Origin: Camelus bactrianus
Lineage: Eukaryota > Chordata > Mammalia > Artiodactyla > Camelidae
Length of the DNA: 64,000 nucleotides
Direction: 5' to 3'
NCBI RefSeq assembly: GCF_048773025.1
Contig: NC_133570.1
Span: forward strand, 21,736,001-21,800,000
The translations under genes and the position numbers were made by a program. Within the stretch, counting starts at the first letter, position 1, and each line of letters opens with the position of its first letter. Below are positions 9,459 through 21,400 of the stretch, piece after piece. The notes below the pieces were generated by a model that was given only the letters and a program-made list of their open reading frames with translations, had not been told where the DNA came from and made no database searches.

Positions 9459-12400
9459 GTACGTGCGGCCCAGCGCGGGGTACCCAGCGCGGGGTGAGGG
9501 TGGGTGGGCCCAGGACACCAGGCGGGTTCGACCCACCCCACCCCCGCCTGTCGCCTGGTCCCCACCTCGCATCTCTCATCCCTCTTATCCCCGCCCGTGC
9601 CGGTGCGCAGCCCTCAGCCGAGGCCTCTCCACCCACCCCTCCCGGCCTGCTACTCCCCACCGAGACTAAGGGCACGTCCAGGCCCACCTTCCCTCCCCAC
9701 CCCGTAAAATAAACAGGTCAGGCAGCCAGGCGCCTGCGGCCTGGAACCCAGGCCGTGTGTGATGCGCAGTCGTTGTTCTGATCATCGTGATGGTGGTGGC
9801 AGTGGTGACAGCTACCCATCATTGGACGCTAAAGTGTCTGGTCTGTCTTGAGTACCTTAAGTGCATCACGTTCTCTAGCCAAGCTGTGTATCACAGAGGA
9901 GGACACTGAGGTTCAGAGAGATCAAGTAACTGCCAGGGAATGAAGGAGTGCAGGTTTGAACCTAGGCTGTCCTATATGACTCAAGACCTTCACCACATGG
10001 CCTTGTTTGCAAGACCTCAGAGGTCATATGTAATTTAGGGCTGTAAGTGTTCCCTTTGAACCTGAATTGAGGATTTCTTTCTGAAAGCATTCATCACCCT
10101 CTGTCTGCTGAGCCCCCGCAGGGAGATCTTGGTGGTGTTGCTGGTGCTTGTCTCCCACAGGATGTTAAAGGGGAAAAAACTTACACTTGGGTTTGTTTGT
10201 TTCACCTGTTATTGGTCTCAGCCCAGAGATCTTTGAGCAAGCGGTGGATGCGTCTTCCACCTGGCAGCCTGGCTGCCGTGGTTGGCATGTTATTCCAGAA
10301 AGAGGAAAGAAAAGACAGGGACATGTTTATGACCGCCTTCTTCTGTTGACCTCCTCTCTTCCTGTCTGGTTCTTTCTTTAATGGAAAGAGAGAGTCATTT
10401 TATTCATCTTAGAATGTTGTGTAAATTCCTTTTAAAAGTTTTAACGCACCTCTACCTGCTTACCACTGATGCCGTCCTTAGGAAAAGTCGGCTCTGGGCA
10501 TCATAGAGTCTTGATAGACATTTAGTGAATGGATGAAATGAGACTAACTTAATGTCTCTGATTTAGAGACTTGTTCTTTGGTTTAAGGCTTTATGATGTG
10601 AGAGGACTCGGTTACAACACAGGTATCCCCCCAGAGGGCAGTCTTAAGTCTGTTCCTCCCACAGAAACATGTTTGTGTCGACCAGCGGCCATTCTTGGGT
10701 TGCACTAGTCCTAGGCAACCCAGGAAACCCCCAGGACTATCTTTTGACAATCTCAAGATCTAAGGGTCAGAGCTGGGGACCTGAGCTGAGAGCCCTGGAC
10801 ACGTTGTGGGGACACCATAGTAACGACAGGGTGGCTGCTCTCCTCAAGAAAGCTAGGCTTGTGTTCAGCTTTGCTGTTTCCCGAATGATCGATGCACTCA
10901 CCAAACCACTCATCTCCCAGACTCTGCTGCAGACCATGGCACTGGTAAACTAACTATTTGGGGAAAGAATAAAGCCATATTACTTTCACAAGAGTGTAAA
11001 GACATGGACATGCCCATGAGTCTCACAGCTGGGACAGACTTTGGCCCTCCTCGAACTCAGCGGGCAGGGGCTTCTGTTCCTAAAAAGAATGAAGGGGAGA
11101 AGGTGTTTGGGGGGGGCCTCCGTGAAGGACATTTCCCCATAAGTGAATGTTGTCTGTCTGTCAGATCTGTGTCTTTGAAGCAGTTTGATTTCTTGGATTC
11201 CCTCCTTTTTTTTTTAAGGCTATACTGTCAAGCAGTCGTGGGACAGTCGAAGACTTCTTCCTGGCTGGCCGAAATCTACCGTGGTGGCAGGTGAGTTTGC
11301 CTCGCATGTGTGGTCCTTTAGGGGCTGTGTGTGGATTTGTTTATCACTTTAATTTGGATGTCTTATACCCCAAATAATTGGAAGTTGCTAAATCAGGAAA
11401 ATCATTTCATTATTAGTCCCCTTAAGTCTTAAGTAGTTTCTTACCTGTATGTTTCCATTCAACTCAGTTTAGTTCAGTAATCATTTATGAAGTGCTGGGT
11501 ATGTACAAGGCTTTGTCCTAGGTTCCGGGACCCACATAGGAGGCAGTGAGTCCTGCCCCTCAGAAGCACACAGTGTAAAATGGGGTTGGATGTGTATCCA
11601 TGCATTACGGTACAGGACAGCCAGTCCCACAGGAGGCACACGGCCAGGTATGGATGAGAGGTGAGCTCAGGCTCACTGGGTGGAGTCGTGGGTAGTGCAA
11701 GATGGAAGGGTCTTCCAGAGGTGGGGCTGCAGGGATGGTGATGGAGTGTGAGGGCAGAGGGAGCAGCAGGTGCAGAAGTGTAGAGGTGGGGGGAACAGCA
11801 TGATGCCAGCCGGACGGAGGGAGAGAAGCGGATGGAGGGCTGGAGACATTTCTCGTTGTGTACGTGCTTAAAGATCTTACTCATTTTACAAAGTGAGTCA
11901 CCTGAGAGGAGGCCTCAGACCCTCACATGGCAGAGTCAGCTGCCTTTTTGTGGCCTGCACTCGTGATGGGAGGAGGGCAGTGCCCCATGGAGGAGGAGGC
12001 TGTGGGGACCCAGCAGAGCCCAGGGTCTGAGGACCAAGCCAAGTCTGAGCCAGGGCTGCTTTGTGACTTGTTACTTAGGATTAGGCACAGGTCCCCTGCA
12101 CAGGGACGTCAGCTACACTGGGAGACTTGTGCAGGGAGCCGGCCCTCACTCGCTCACACTCTTTGTCCTCCAGTGATAAGCAGCTTGACAGGGAGGAGTC
12201 TGACTTTCACACTGGGTCCCGCTTCACGGAGCGAAGCCTTGTTTGGGGAGGAGAAGGCACCTTTGTTCAAAGGGAGGAGGGAGGCGCAATCGTTGACCTG
12301 GGGGATCAGCTGCCCTCACCTGATGGCTTTGCCTCGTGTCTCTGGGAGGTTTGGGGAGGAGTATTTTCCTGATGTTAACTCTCTGACTTATGCTTGAATC

Positions 12401-15400
12401 TTCTTTTTTTGTAAACCTGGTTTAGAAAGAGATTGAATGTGGCAAAGAAATGTTTGCCCTGGGCTTCCACCTTAATTTATTTTTCAGCAGGGGATTCTAG
12501 CAACACCATCTCTTATGGGCCAAGGCCCCCAGTCTTTGGCCGGAGCCACTCTCAGGCCTTGGAGTCATGTTTTCTGTACCTAGAGGAATGGCAGAGTCTG
12601 CACCACATTAGCCTTCTTAACTGTGATTCTGGCCATGGTTTTCCAAAGACATTAATGTGCTTTGGCCTCCCAATGTTTATATGTGTTATGATTTATTAAT
12701 TTCTTTACTGTGACTTCTTTTTTCATAATTAGAATTGTTGCTTAATGGACAAACTGTATTATTAAAGAAAAGTGAAATGAAAGAGTAATTTTGCCACTCC
12801 ATCTTTCTTCTTTATATTTGTATTCAGTCAGCAGATACCTGATGGGTCTGTGTTGCTCTTGTGCGGCCTCCATGTGGCCTGTCCCCATGGTCAGTGCTCA
12901 GGCCTCGTCATACCTGGCTTAGCGGTGGTGAAACTCTGAGGCTCAGCCTCCCTCCCACCTCGCTGTGTCGCCACTCTGCTTTCCTGCTGCTCTGCCAGCC
13001 TCTTGTTTGCTGTCTCCCCGGCCGGTTCTCCCCCATCTCCCAGTTGTTAACACTGGAGTCCCCAGGGCCAGATCCTGGCCTCTTCTCTCCAGTTCCCCTA
13101 GCACACCTAGTTTCATGGCACTAAATGCCAACGGCGTGCTAACAAGTCCAGCCTCTGTCCCTTGAAATCCAGTCTTGTGTGTCCCGCTGCCCATTTGACA
13201 CTTGCCCTTGAGCAATCTGTCTGGTCTCCCACACGGACTGTGTCCAGAGGGGACTGTGGGCCTCCCTGTGTGAATCTGCCCCTCCCGCCACCTTCCCTGT
13301 CCCTGAACAGTGCCCCATCCTTCTGGTTGCTTAGGTGACAAGTGAGGAGTCGTGTTAGATCCTTTATTCTCTCTCACCTCAACATCCAGCCTGTCAGGAA
13401 GTCCTGTGAACTCAATTTGAAAGCAGATTTGAAATCTGCCTCCTTCCCGTCAGCTCTGCCTCCCGGTCCATGCCCCTGGCATCCCTCCTTCCCCCTGTCT
13501 AACCCTCAGAGCAGCTAAAGGGAGCCTATTAAACTCAGGTCAGACCATGTCACCTTACTGCTTGAAACCCTCTGGGGGCTCCCATGTCACCCAGAATGAA
13601 AGCCCAGCCTCTGTTAGGCCACAGATGACCTGCACCCCTTACCTCCCCTCTGTGACCTGGAACAGTTCAGCTAGGCTCCTGCCTCAGGGCCTTTGCCCCT
13701 GCTGCTCGCTCTCTGCAGATACGCCCAGCCTGTCCCTCAGCTCTCCTGGAGGACATTCTCCCAAGCACTTCTCTCTAGGACTTTAGTGCTTACTACTGTT
13801 CCCTGTGCTGTAAAATAATCCCCTAATTCATTTAGTTTACCCTCTTCTTCTTAAAAGAATGTTAGCTTCATGAGGGCAGGGATTTGCCTGTTTGACTCTC
13901 TAATGTATCCCTAGTGCCTACAACACTGTCTGGCACATAGTTGGCAACAGACATTTATTAATAGTTACTGAATTCACGAATGGTGACTTTTTAACCTACC
14001 TTCTCATTTAATAATGTATCTTCCCAGGGCTGTATAAACATAGGTAGATATAGGTATGTTGTATTTTTATGTGGTTGAATAGTATTACATCACATGGATA
14101 CTCACCATTTATGTACCACATTACTGGGCAATTTAGACTGTATATAATTTTCCATTATTATGATAAAGGTAGCTAACATCCCTAGTTAAAAATAACTACT
14201 TGAGCACTTACTATGTGCCTCTTCTAAGATTCCTTTTGCCTTATATTTGTTGTGTCTGAGGTGTTTGGTGCCTGTATGTTCTCAATTAGGTCTTTTTGTT
14301 TTTTTAGTTTTTTTAAATTGAAATATGTCAGTTTACAATATTGTATCAATTTCTGGTGTACAGCATAATAGTTCAGTCATACATATATATTCCTTTTCAT
14401 ATTCTTTTTCATTATAGGTTGCTACAAAATATTGACTATAGTTCTCTCTGCTATACAGTATAAACTTGTGGTTTATCTATTTTATATATAGTAGTTAGTA
14501 TCTTCAAATCTCAAACTCCCAATTTATCCATTCCTACACCCTTCTCCTCTGGTAGCCATAAGTTTGTTTTCTTTTTTTGTGAGTCTGTTTCTGTTTTGTA
14601 AATAAGTTCATTTGTCTTTGTTTTAGATTACACATGTAAGTGGTATCATATGGTATTTTTCTTTCTCTTTCTGGCTTCATTTAGAATGATTATCTCCAGG
14701 TCCGTCCATGTTGCTGCAAATGGCATTATTTTATTATTTTTTATGGCTGAGTAGTATTCCATTGTATAAATATACCACAGCTTCTTTATCCAGTCATCTG
14801 TTAATGGATATTTAGGTTGTTTCCATGTCTTGGCTATTGTAAATCATGCTGCTATGAACATTGTGGTGCATGTATCTTTTCAGATTTCTAGTATGTCTTA
14901 ATTAGTGCATTTTATGTTTCATGGTTTAAAAAAACAAAACCTCTGTCTTATTATGTTTTTGGCCTTGAATGCTACTTTATCTAGTGGTAATATTGTCAAT
15001 GCTGAGTTTTTTGTTTGTTTTTACCCAAAAGGCCTTGTTATTTTCAGCCTCTCTTAATTAAAATTTTGTTTAAAGTGTATCTTATGTCAACAGCACAGTA
15101 TTTGGACTTTGCATGAAGTGGCTATTTCTACTCGATTAAAAAACTGTTGCTGATTTAGGAGGGATTTTGTTCATTTATAATGCCTCTGGGATTTTTTATT
15201 TTGAAAGTAACAGATGTTGGTTGTAAAAAGAAAAAGTTACAATCCATGCATAAAACTTGAAGTTTTCTCCCCATTCCTTTTCTATAACTATGATTCCAGT
15301 CCCCAGAAGTATTTTTTATATATATACTACCAGAATTACTCCTATCTACACATAAACATACATGTACAGGAGTGTAAAATGTATACACAAACTTTTGATG

Positions 15401-18400
15401 AGATTATAAATATTGTTTCCCTTATTTTTATCACTCCATAGAGCTGCTTTATTCTTTCTGTGTGCTACATTGCATTTCATCACATTCATGTTCCTTAGTA
15501 TTTCAACCAGTCTTTCATAATCAGATTGTTAGTATTTTTGAATTACTTCAAACATTAATCAAATTAGACTCCTGCTAATATTTCTGCAACTGCAGGGAAG
15601 CCCGTGGGCATGTGGAGGGTGGCAGCGGAAGAAGGTGGTTGTGCTGTTCACTTTATCCCTTTTCGCTTGCCTTTGTGTAGAAGAAACACAAGTGGGATTC
15701 TGCACAGGGTGTAATCCCTTTGGAGAAAATTCAAAATTCCGTTTGAGTTTACATTTGTGAAAATTAGTTCTTGGAGTTGGACTGAGAGTTCTTAGTTCTG
15801 ATCTGTCCTTGTCTTTTGATTTTCAGATAGGTGCTTTTCTTTTTGCCTCGAATATCGGCGCTGGCCACGTTATGGGCCTGGCTGGAAAAGGAGCGACTTC
15901 AGGGATTGCAATTGGGGCCTTCGAGTGGATTGTAAGTAGTACTTTTTGTAGTAGCTAACCTCCACCTTTATCATTGTCCAAATAAAACTCATAAAAATTT
16001 GCTTTCAACTTTAAGTAAATATTAAAGACTCCTTTAGAAGTCATGGAAGAAGAGACCAAGTCTTTGATTTCTCAAAAAAATAGTGCCAGTTTTCATTCTT
16101 CTTTGTAAATTTATGAAGAGGTAGAGAATGTTTACATTCCAAGGATCATAGGAATACAGTTAGGAGACTAGCCAGGTAAGGAAAAGATCACATTAACGCT
16201 GAAATATATATGTACATAAACATTTATGTACATACACGTACGTTTATATGTGTATACAGACTTACATGTATATGTGTGTGTATATATGTCTGTATGTGTA
16301 CATTTGCAGTATACAGTTCACCCTTGAGCAACACGGGTTTGAACAGCTCAGGTCCACTTATATGCAGATTTTTTTTCAATAAATATAGCACCCATATTTT
16401 CATTTCACAGATTTTTAAGCTGACGAAGTGTGAGAGAAAGTTTGTGTTCAATTAGAGATCACAATATGTAGAATCAAAAGAACTAGATTTAGAGTCCGAT
16501 TCTGTCCAGGCTGTTTCAGCTTCCTACCCTTGGGTGTCATTTATCAATTCCTTTGTTTTTGAGACAGACATAGCATTACACAGATTTTGACTATGTGGGG
16601 GTCGTTGTCCCTAACCCCCACATTGTTCAAGGGTCAACTTAGCTCTTTGAGATATTCTACAGGTTACTACAGAGCTCCTAATTGATCTCTTATGAATACC
16701 AGGCTTCAACTATAAAGCTTATAAAATACATTATTTATCAGAACTGTGGAGTCTATTTGTGGTCGGGCATAGACTTTGTTCACCTAAATTAAAAGTGAAT
16801 TTATAAGTCTTGGATTTGTTAACCTATCTATATAAATCACTTGACCTTTTTTTTTTTTTTTTTTTTTTCAAATAAATCAGAATGCTCCCTACTTTCTGGG
16901 TCTCATCTTTCTTCTGGTAGACTACAAATAAAGAACACTTCTAGCAGAGTCAGTTGCAAACCTAATAAGAAACCCTGGTCTTTACCACCCTATACCTCTC
17001 AGAATTTACTGGCATCTCCTTCATATATTCAACTTACTTACCCCTTTTTTGTAAAGAAAGCCAGAGCCAATGTATTACTTAATTTCAATAACTTGTGTAC
17101 ATTTGGGTATAGTTTCTCTACCATTTCTCTTAATGGTTTCTGATTTTTTAAAACTATCAAATGCCTATAAGTTGGGTTTATTTTACTGGAAAGGATATGT
17201 TTGGGCTGTTATTTGCAAGGTCCCCAGTAGTGATAGATTTATTAGGCTCCAAACAGATAGTAACTGAGCCTGCATCTTATTTAGGAGCATGGCCTCGCTG
17301 GGACCCTGAGGTAATCCTTCTTCTTCTCTTGGTTTCAGGCTCCGTTTATGCTCTGTCTTCTTGGCTGGATAGTTTCTCCTATTTACACTAGGACTGGGGT
17401 GAGTCTCTATTATCAGTTACTCTTCTCTACAATATTTTTTCTTACAAATGTTGCATATGTACATACAATCATCCTGGAGGACAAGCTGAACTTCTGTCTT
17501 TTGATCCCTGTACCAACTTCCCTGAATCCTAAGAAATGCCTGAAGTAACATCATTCTGAGTCAACTGGGTCAACAGAAGCCAGGACTGCCCACTGTTTCA
17601 CTCTGGACCTTACTCAAGAGTTCATATCTTAAGGCTTTATAGAAAACATACTAAAACTTTACTAAAAAATAAGACCTAAATAAATGAAGAAAACAGCTCT
17701 GTTAATGATTGGAAGACAGCAGCCTAAAAGTGTTTGTTCTCCCCAGATGCAAAAGAGGATATTCTGAGGAACTTGACAAGCTGATTCTGAAATGCATGTA
17801 GGAGATAAGGGGACAGCAGAGAAGAAACCATCCAGGCCCACTGTCCAAGGGCTGCGTGGGGTGATGTCATCAACATGGTGGAATAAGAGCTTTCTGTCTC
17901 TCCCCGAAGAACACCGATTTACACAGTCACCCACAGACGGGAGGGCCTTTGTGGAGGTACACAGGTCCAGTGGAGACATTCTAGCTTGCCGCTGGAGGGA
18001 AAAAAATCAAAGGCTGGGCACACTGAAGAGGGTAAGAGGGATAGTTTCCCTTTACCCACGTCCCCCATCCCCCGAGATGGCACAGCTTGGCGCCAAGAGA
18101 GACTCAGCCTGAGAGTTCTCTCACAGAGGAAAGGAAGAGCGGGTGATGAGGGCCTAGCTGTTCTAGCTGTGCAGGGTGCTGCCAAGAAGACCTACCTCTT
18201 CCTTAACCCGTCTGCAATCCTGAGGGGTGCTACATGACCAGGGAGGAGGGGGAGTGGTTGAGAGGACAGCACCCAGGGCTCTCAGATGACATCAAAGGAA
18301 CAAAAATCCTCCTAACCCCTCACAGACTCTTTCAGGAAGCTTGCCAGTGAGCTGCTGGGGACTCCTCACTTGCAGATCTCCCCAAATGGCCCAGACACCC

Positions 18401-21400
18401 CAACATCCTGCATGCCTCACCCATACTCCCCTCCACCCCGTGGCCAGCTCCCTTTGCTTACCACCCAGGGTGGCAGTGTTGAGCCCTGGCAGAGAGCTGG
18501 TGAGCTCATGCAGAGAGCCAGCCGGACTCTGTGGGGCTGGGAAAACACAGGCACTTGAGCACTCAGCACCACCCTAGGGAAAGCAGGCAAACCGGAAGCT
18601 GTCAGCACGCAGCCTGGCTTTGTAGGATCAAGATATTTGTCCCTAAGATTTCCCCCATAAGACAGAACAAGCAGTGAGAAGCGCGCGTATCCACAGGAAA
18701 GGTCTGAGAAGCCTCAGAATCCCTAGCAGGACTGATGGAAGGTATTTCTCTCCAAAAGCCAGTCAGTGAAAACTGGAGGTGGTGACTGCTTCCTCAAATG
18801 CAGACACAGCAACCCAGGACTTCAAGGGACATAAGAAGTCAAGGAAACATGACACCACCAAAGGAACACAATAATTTTCCAGTAACCAACCCCAGAGATA
18901 CGGGTATCTGAGATTTTCCTGGTAAAGAGTTCAGTTTGAAGGAAGCTCAGTGGGCTAGAGGAAAACACAGAAAGATAGTACAATGAAATCAGGAAAATAA
19001 TACACAAACAAAATGAGAAGCTTACCAGAGAGATAGAAATAAAAAAGAAACAAATTCTGGATCTGAAGATTACAATGAATGAAATGAAAAATGCAATAGA
19101 GAGCATTGATATCAGACTTGGTACAGAGGAAGAAAGACTCTGTGAACTCAGAGTTAGGTCATCGAAAATGATCCAGTCAGAGGAAAACAAAGAAAAGAGA
19201 ACAAGAAAGACTGAAGAAAGCCTGCATGAACTGTGGGACACCACTGACAGAAACAAGCCACACATTGTTGGAGTCCCAGAAGGAGAAGAGGGCAGAAAGT
19301 TTATTTAAAGATTGAGAACTTCCCAAATCTGAGGAAGGATTTGAATATCCAAGATCATGAAGCTCATAGGTTCCCCCAGATTTTAACCCCAAACTGTCTT
19401 CTCCAACACACATTATAACACAACTGTCTAAAATCAAAGAGAAAAATTTTAAAGCAGCAAAAAAAAAAGAATTCCTCACATACAAGGGGACCCCCATATG
19501 GCTATTGGCAGATTTCTCAGCAGAAGGCTTGCAGGGCAGTCTTTTTTTTTTTTTTTTAATTTAAAAAAAAAACTTATTGCCAAAAAAAAGAAGTGATTGG
19601 ATAGGTGAAGATTTCTTAGGACACAAAAAGCACAAACCATAAAGAAATTGATACAGTGGACTTCAAAGTAAAACTCTAAACTTCAACTCTTTGAAAGATA
19701 TTTTTAAGAAAATGAAAAGTTGAGGGAGGCCATAGCTCAGTGGTAGAGATTTGCTTAGTATGCATGAGGTCCTGGGTCCAGTCTTCAGTCCCTCCATTAA
19801 AAAAATAAATAAATAAACCTAATTACCCCTCTAAGAATTTTTTTTTAAATAAATAACTTTTTTAAAAAATGAAAAGTCAAGCTTAGAGACTAGGAAGGAG
19901 TATTTATAGAACATCTTTAAAAGACATATCCTGAATATATACATGTATGTATATTTCTTGAAACTCTTGTACTTTAGGGAAAAAAATTTCACCGAAGAAA
20001 GTGAATATGCAAATGACAAATAATCCTATGAAAAGATGTTCACTATCACTGATCTTTAGGAAAATACTACTTAAAATAAGATCCCACACGTACTCACTAG
20101 AATGACTGAGAGTAAAAAGACTGGCCCTGCCAAGAGCTGGCGAGGCCAGGGGGCACCTGGGATGCGTACCTGTCCACGTTGGAAAACAGGTTGGCTGTTT
20201 CTCATCCAGTTACACCTGAGGTCCCAGCCACTCAGTTCCCGATTATGGCACTTGACCCCGCCCCAGAGAAGTGGGAGGTGGAAGTGCACATCCTCACACA
20301 GACTGGTGCACAAAGCTCACAGCAGTTTCAGCTGAAAACAGCGCACCCAGAAACAGTGTGGACAGGGTAGGAGGGTGGCAGACAGCACGCCACAGGGTGC
20401 TCCAGGTGAACCGCGGGGGCCGTGTGGGGAGAAGGAAGCAGGGCTTAGGCCCGCGTTCCGTGAGGTGGGTTGATTGCGGCTCCAGGAAAGGCAAGTCTGG
20501 GGACAGCTGATGTCCAGGACCAGGGCGGTGAATGTCTTGGCCACAAGCCTTCGGGGATTCTGAGGGGCTGGGAAATGCCTTATATCTTGAGTGTGGTGGT
20601 GGTCACACAACTGTATACATTTCCCCAAACTTATCAGACTTTACACTTAAAATGGGATAATTTTACAGTGCGTAACCTATGCCTCATAAAACTGTTAAAA
20701 TTTTAAAATATTTGTGGAGAGGACATTAGAATTCTGAAAGGCCTATTTGCCAAACCATCTAATGCTTGCAATTGTGAGGCCATGATCCCAGGAAAGACGC
20801 CTCAGATTGTGACTGTATTTTGAGATAAAGTCTTTAAAGAAGGGATTAAGGTAAAATGAAGTTGTTAGAGTAGTCCTAATGCAGTATGGGAGAGGAGGAG
20901 GCCAGACACAGACCCGTACAGAGGGAAGGTGACAAGCGGGCACAGGGAGGGGACGGCCATCAGCAAGTCGGGGAGGCCTCACACACAGCTTTCTCTTATG
21001 GCCCGGAGGGACCCAGCCCTGCAGACACCTTGAACTTCCAGGCTCCAGAGCTGTTGTGTGAGCCTCTGTCAGTCTGCCATTGTCAGTGACGGCAGTGCTA
21101 GCAGACTGATGCCAGTGGTGAGTGTGAAATGGCTCAGAGCCTGCCTGAGGAAGTCACCACAGCATATGATTAAGAACCAGACGAGCTGAAAAGAATAAAA
21201 GCTGTAGATGTTTAGGAGAGGGCTCACGGCCCCTGCGCAACAGGAGGAATTTGCACATGTGAGGAAGGGGGCAAGAGCGCAGGAGGATGTGGGGACGGGT
21301 GGGGTGGTGTGCCATTCACTATGATTTATCCACCTCTGTGAGCCCATCTCTGTGCTCGGGTCCAGGCAGCTTACGAGCAAGGAGGGCCTGCCCTCCGCCG

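Larger units (their letters stand above)
9010..9660. promoter_or_regulatory. CpG island promoter of the SLC5 gene
   Basis: Dense CpG and GC content begins near 9010, covers exon 1 and fades by about 9660, in otherwise CpG-poor DNA. It contains GC-box-like runs such as ccccgccc near 9590 and no obvious TATA box close upstream of the ATG. This suggests a dispersed CpG-type promoter with the start site somewhere in roughly 9050-9300. The exact start site cannot be seen. A 22-bp tandem repeat lies at 9211-9254. Confidence 0.75.
11291..15826 (+). other. Intron 2 of the SLC5 gene
   Basis: 4.5 kb with L2 and L1 pieces listed separately. The 11.9-12.9 kb part is unique sequence with no exon-like signal beyond short chance frames. 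Confidence 0.85.
15932..17338 (+). other. Intron 3 of the SLC5 gene
   Basis: Contains a TA/TG-rich tract (16205-16312), a Tigger-like transposon and a 22-T run (16847-16868). No further exon seen. Confidence 0.85.

Noticed and set aside
19075-19308. A possible small coiled-coil protein gene
   Set aside because: It matches the L1 ORF1 pattern inside a larger L1 copy.
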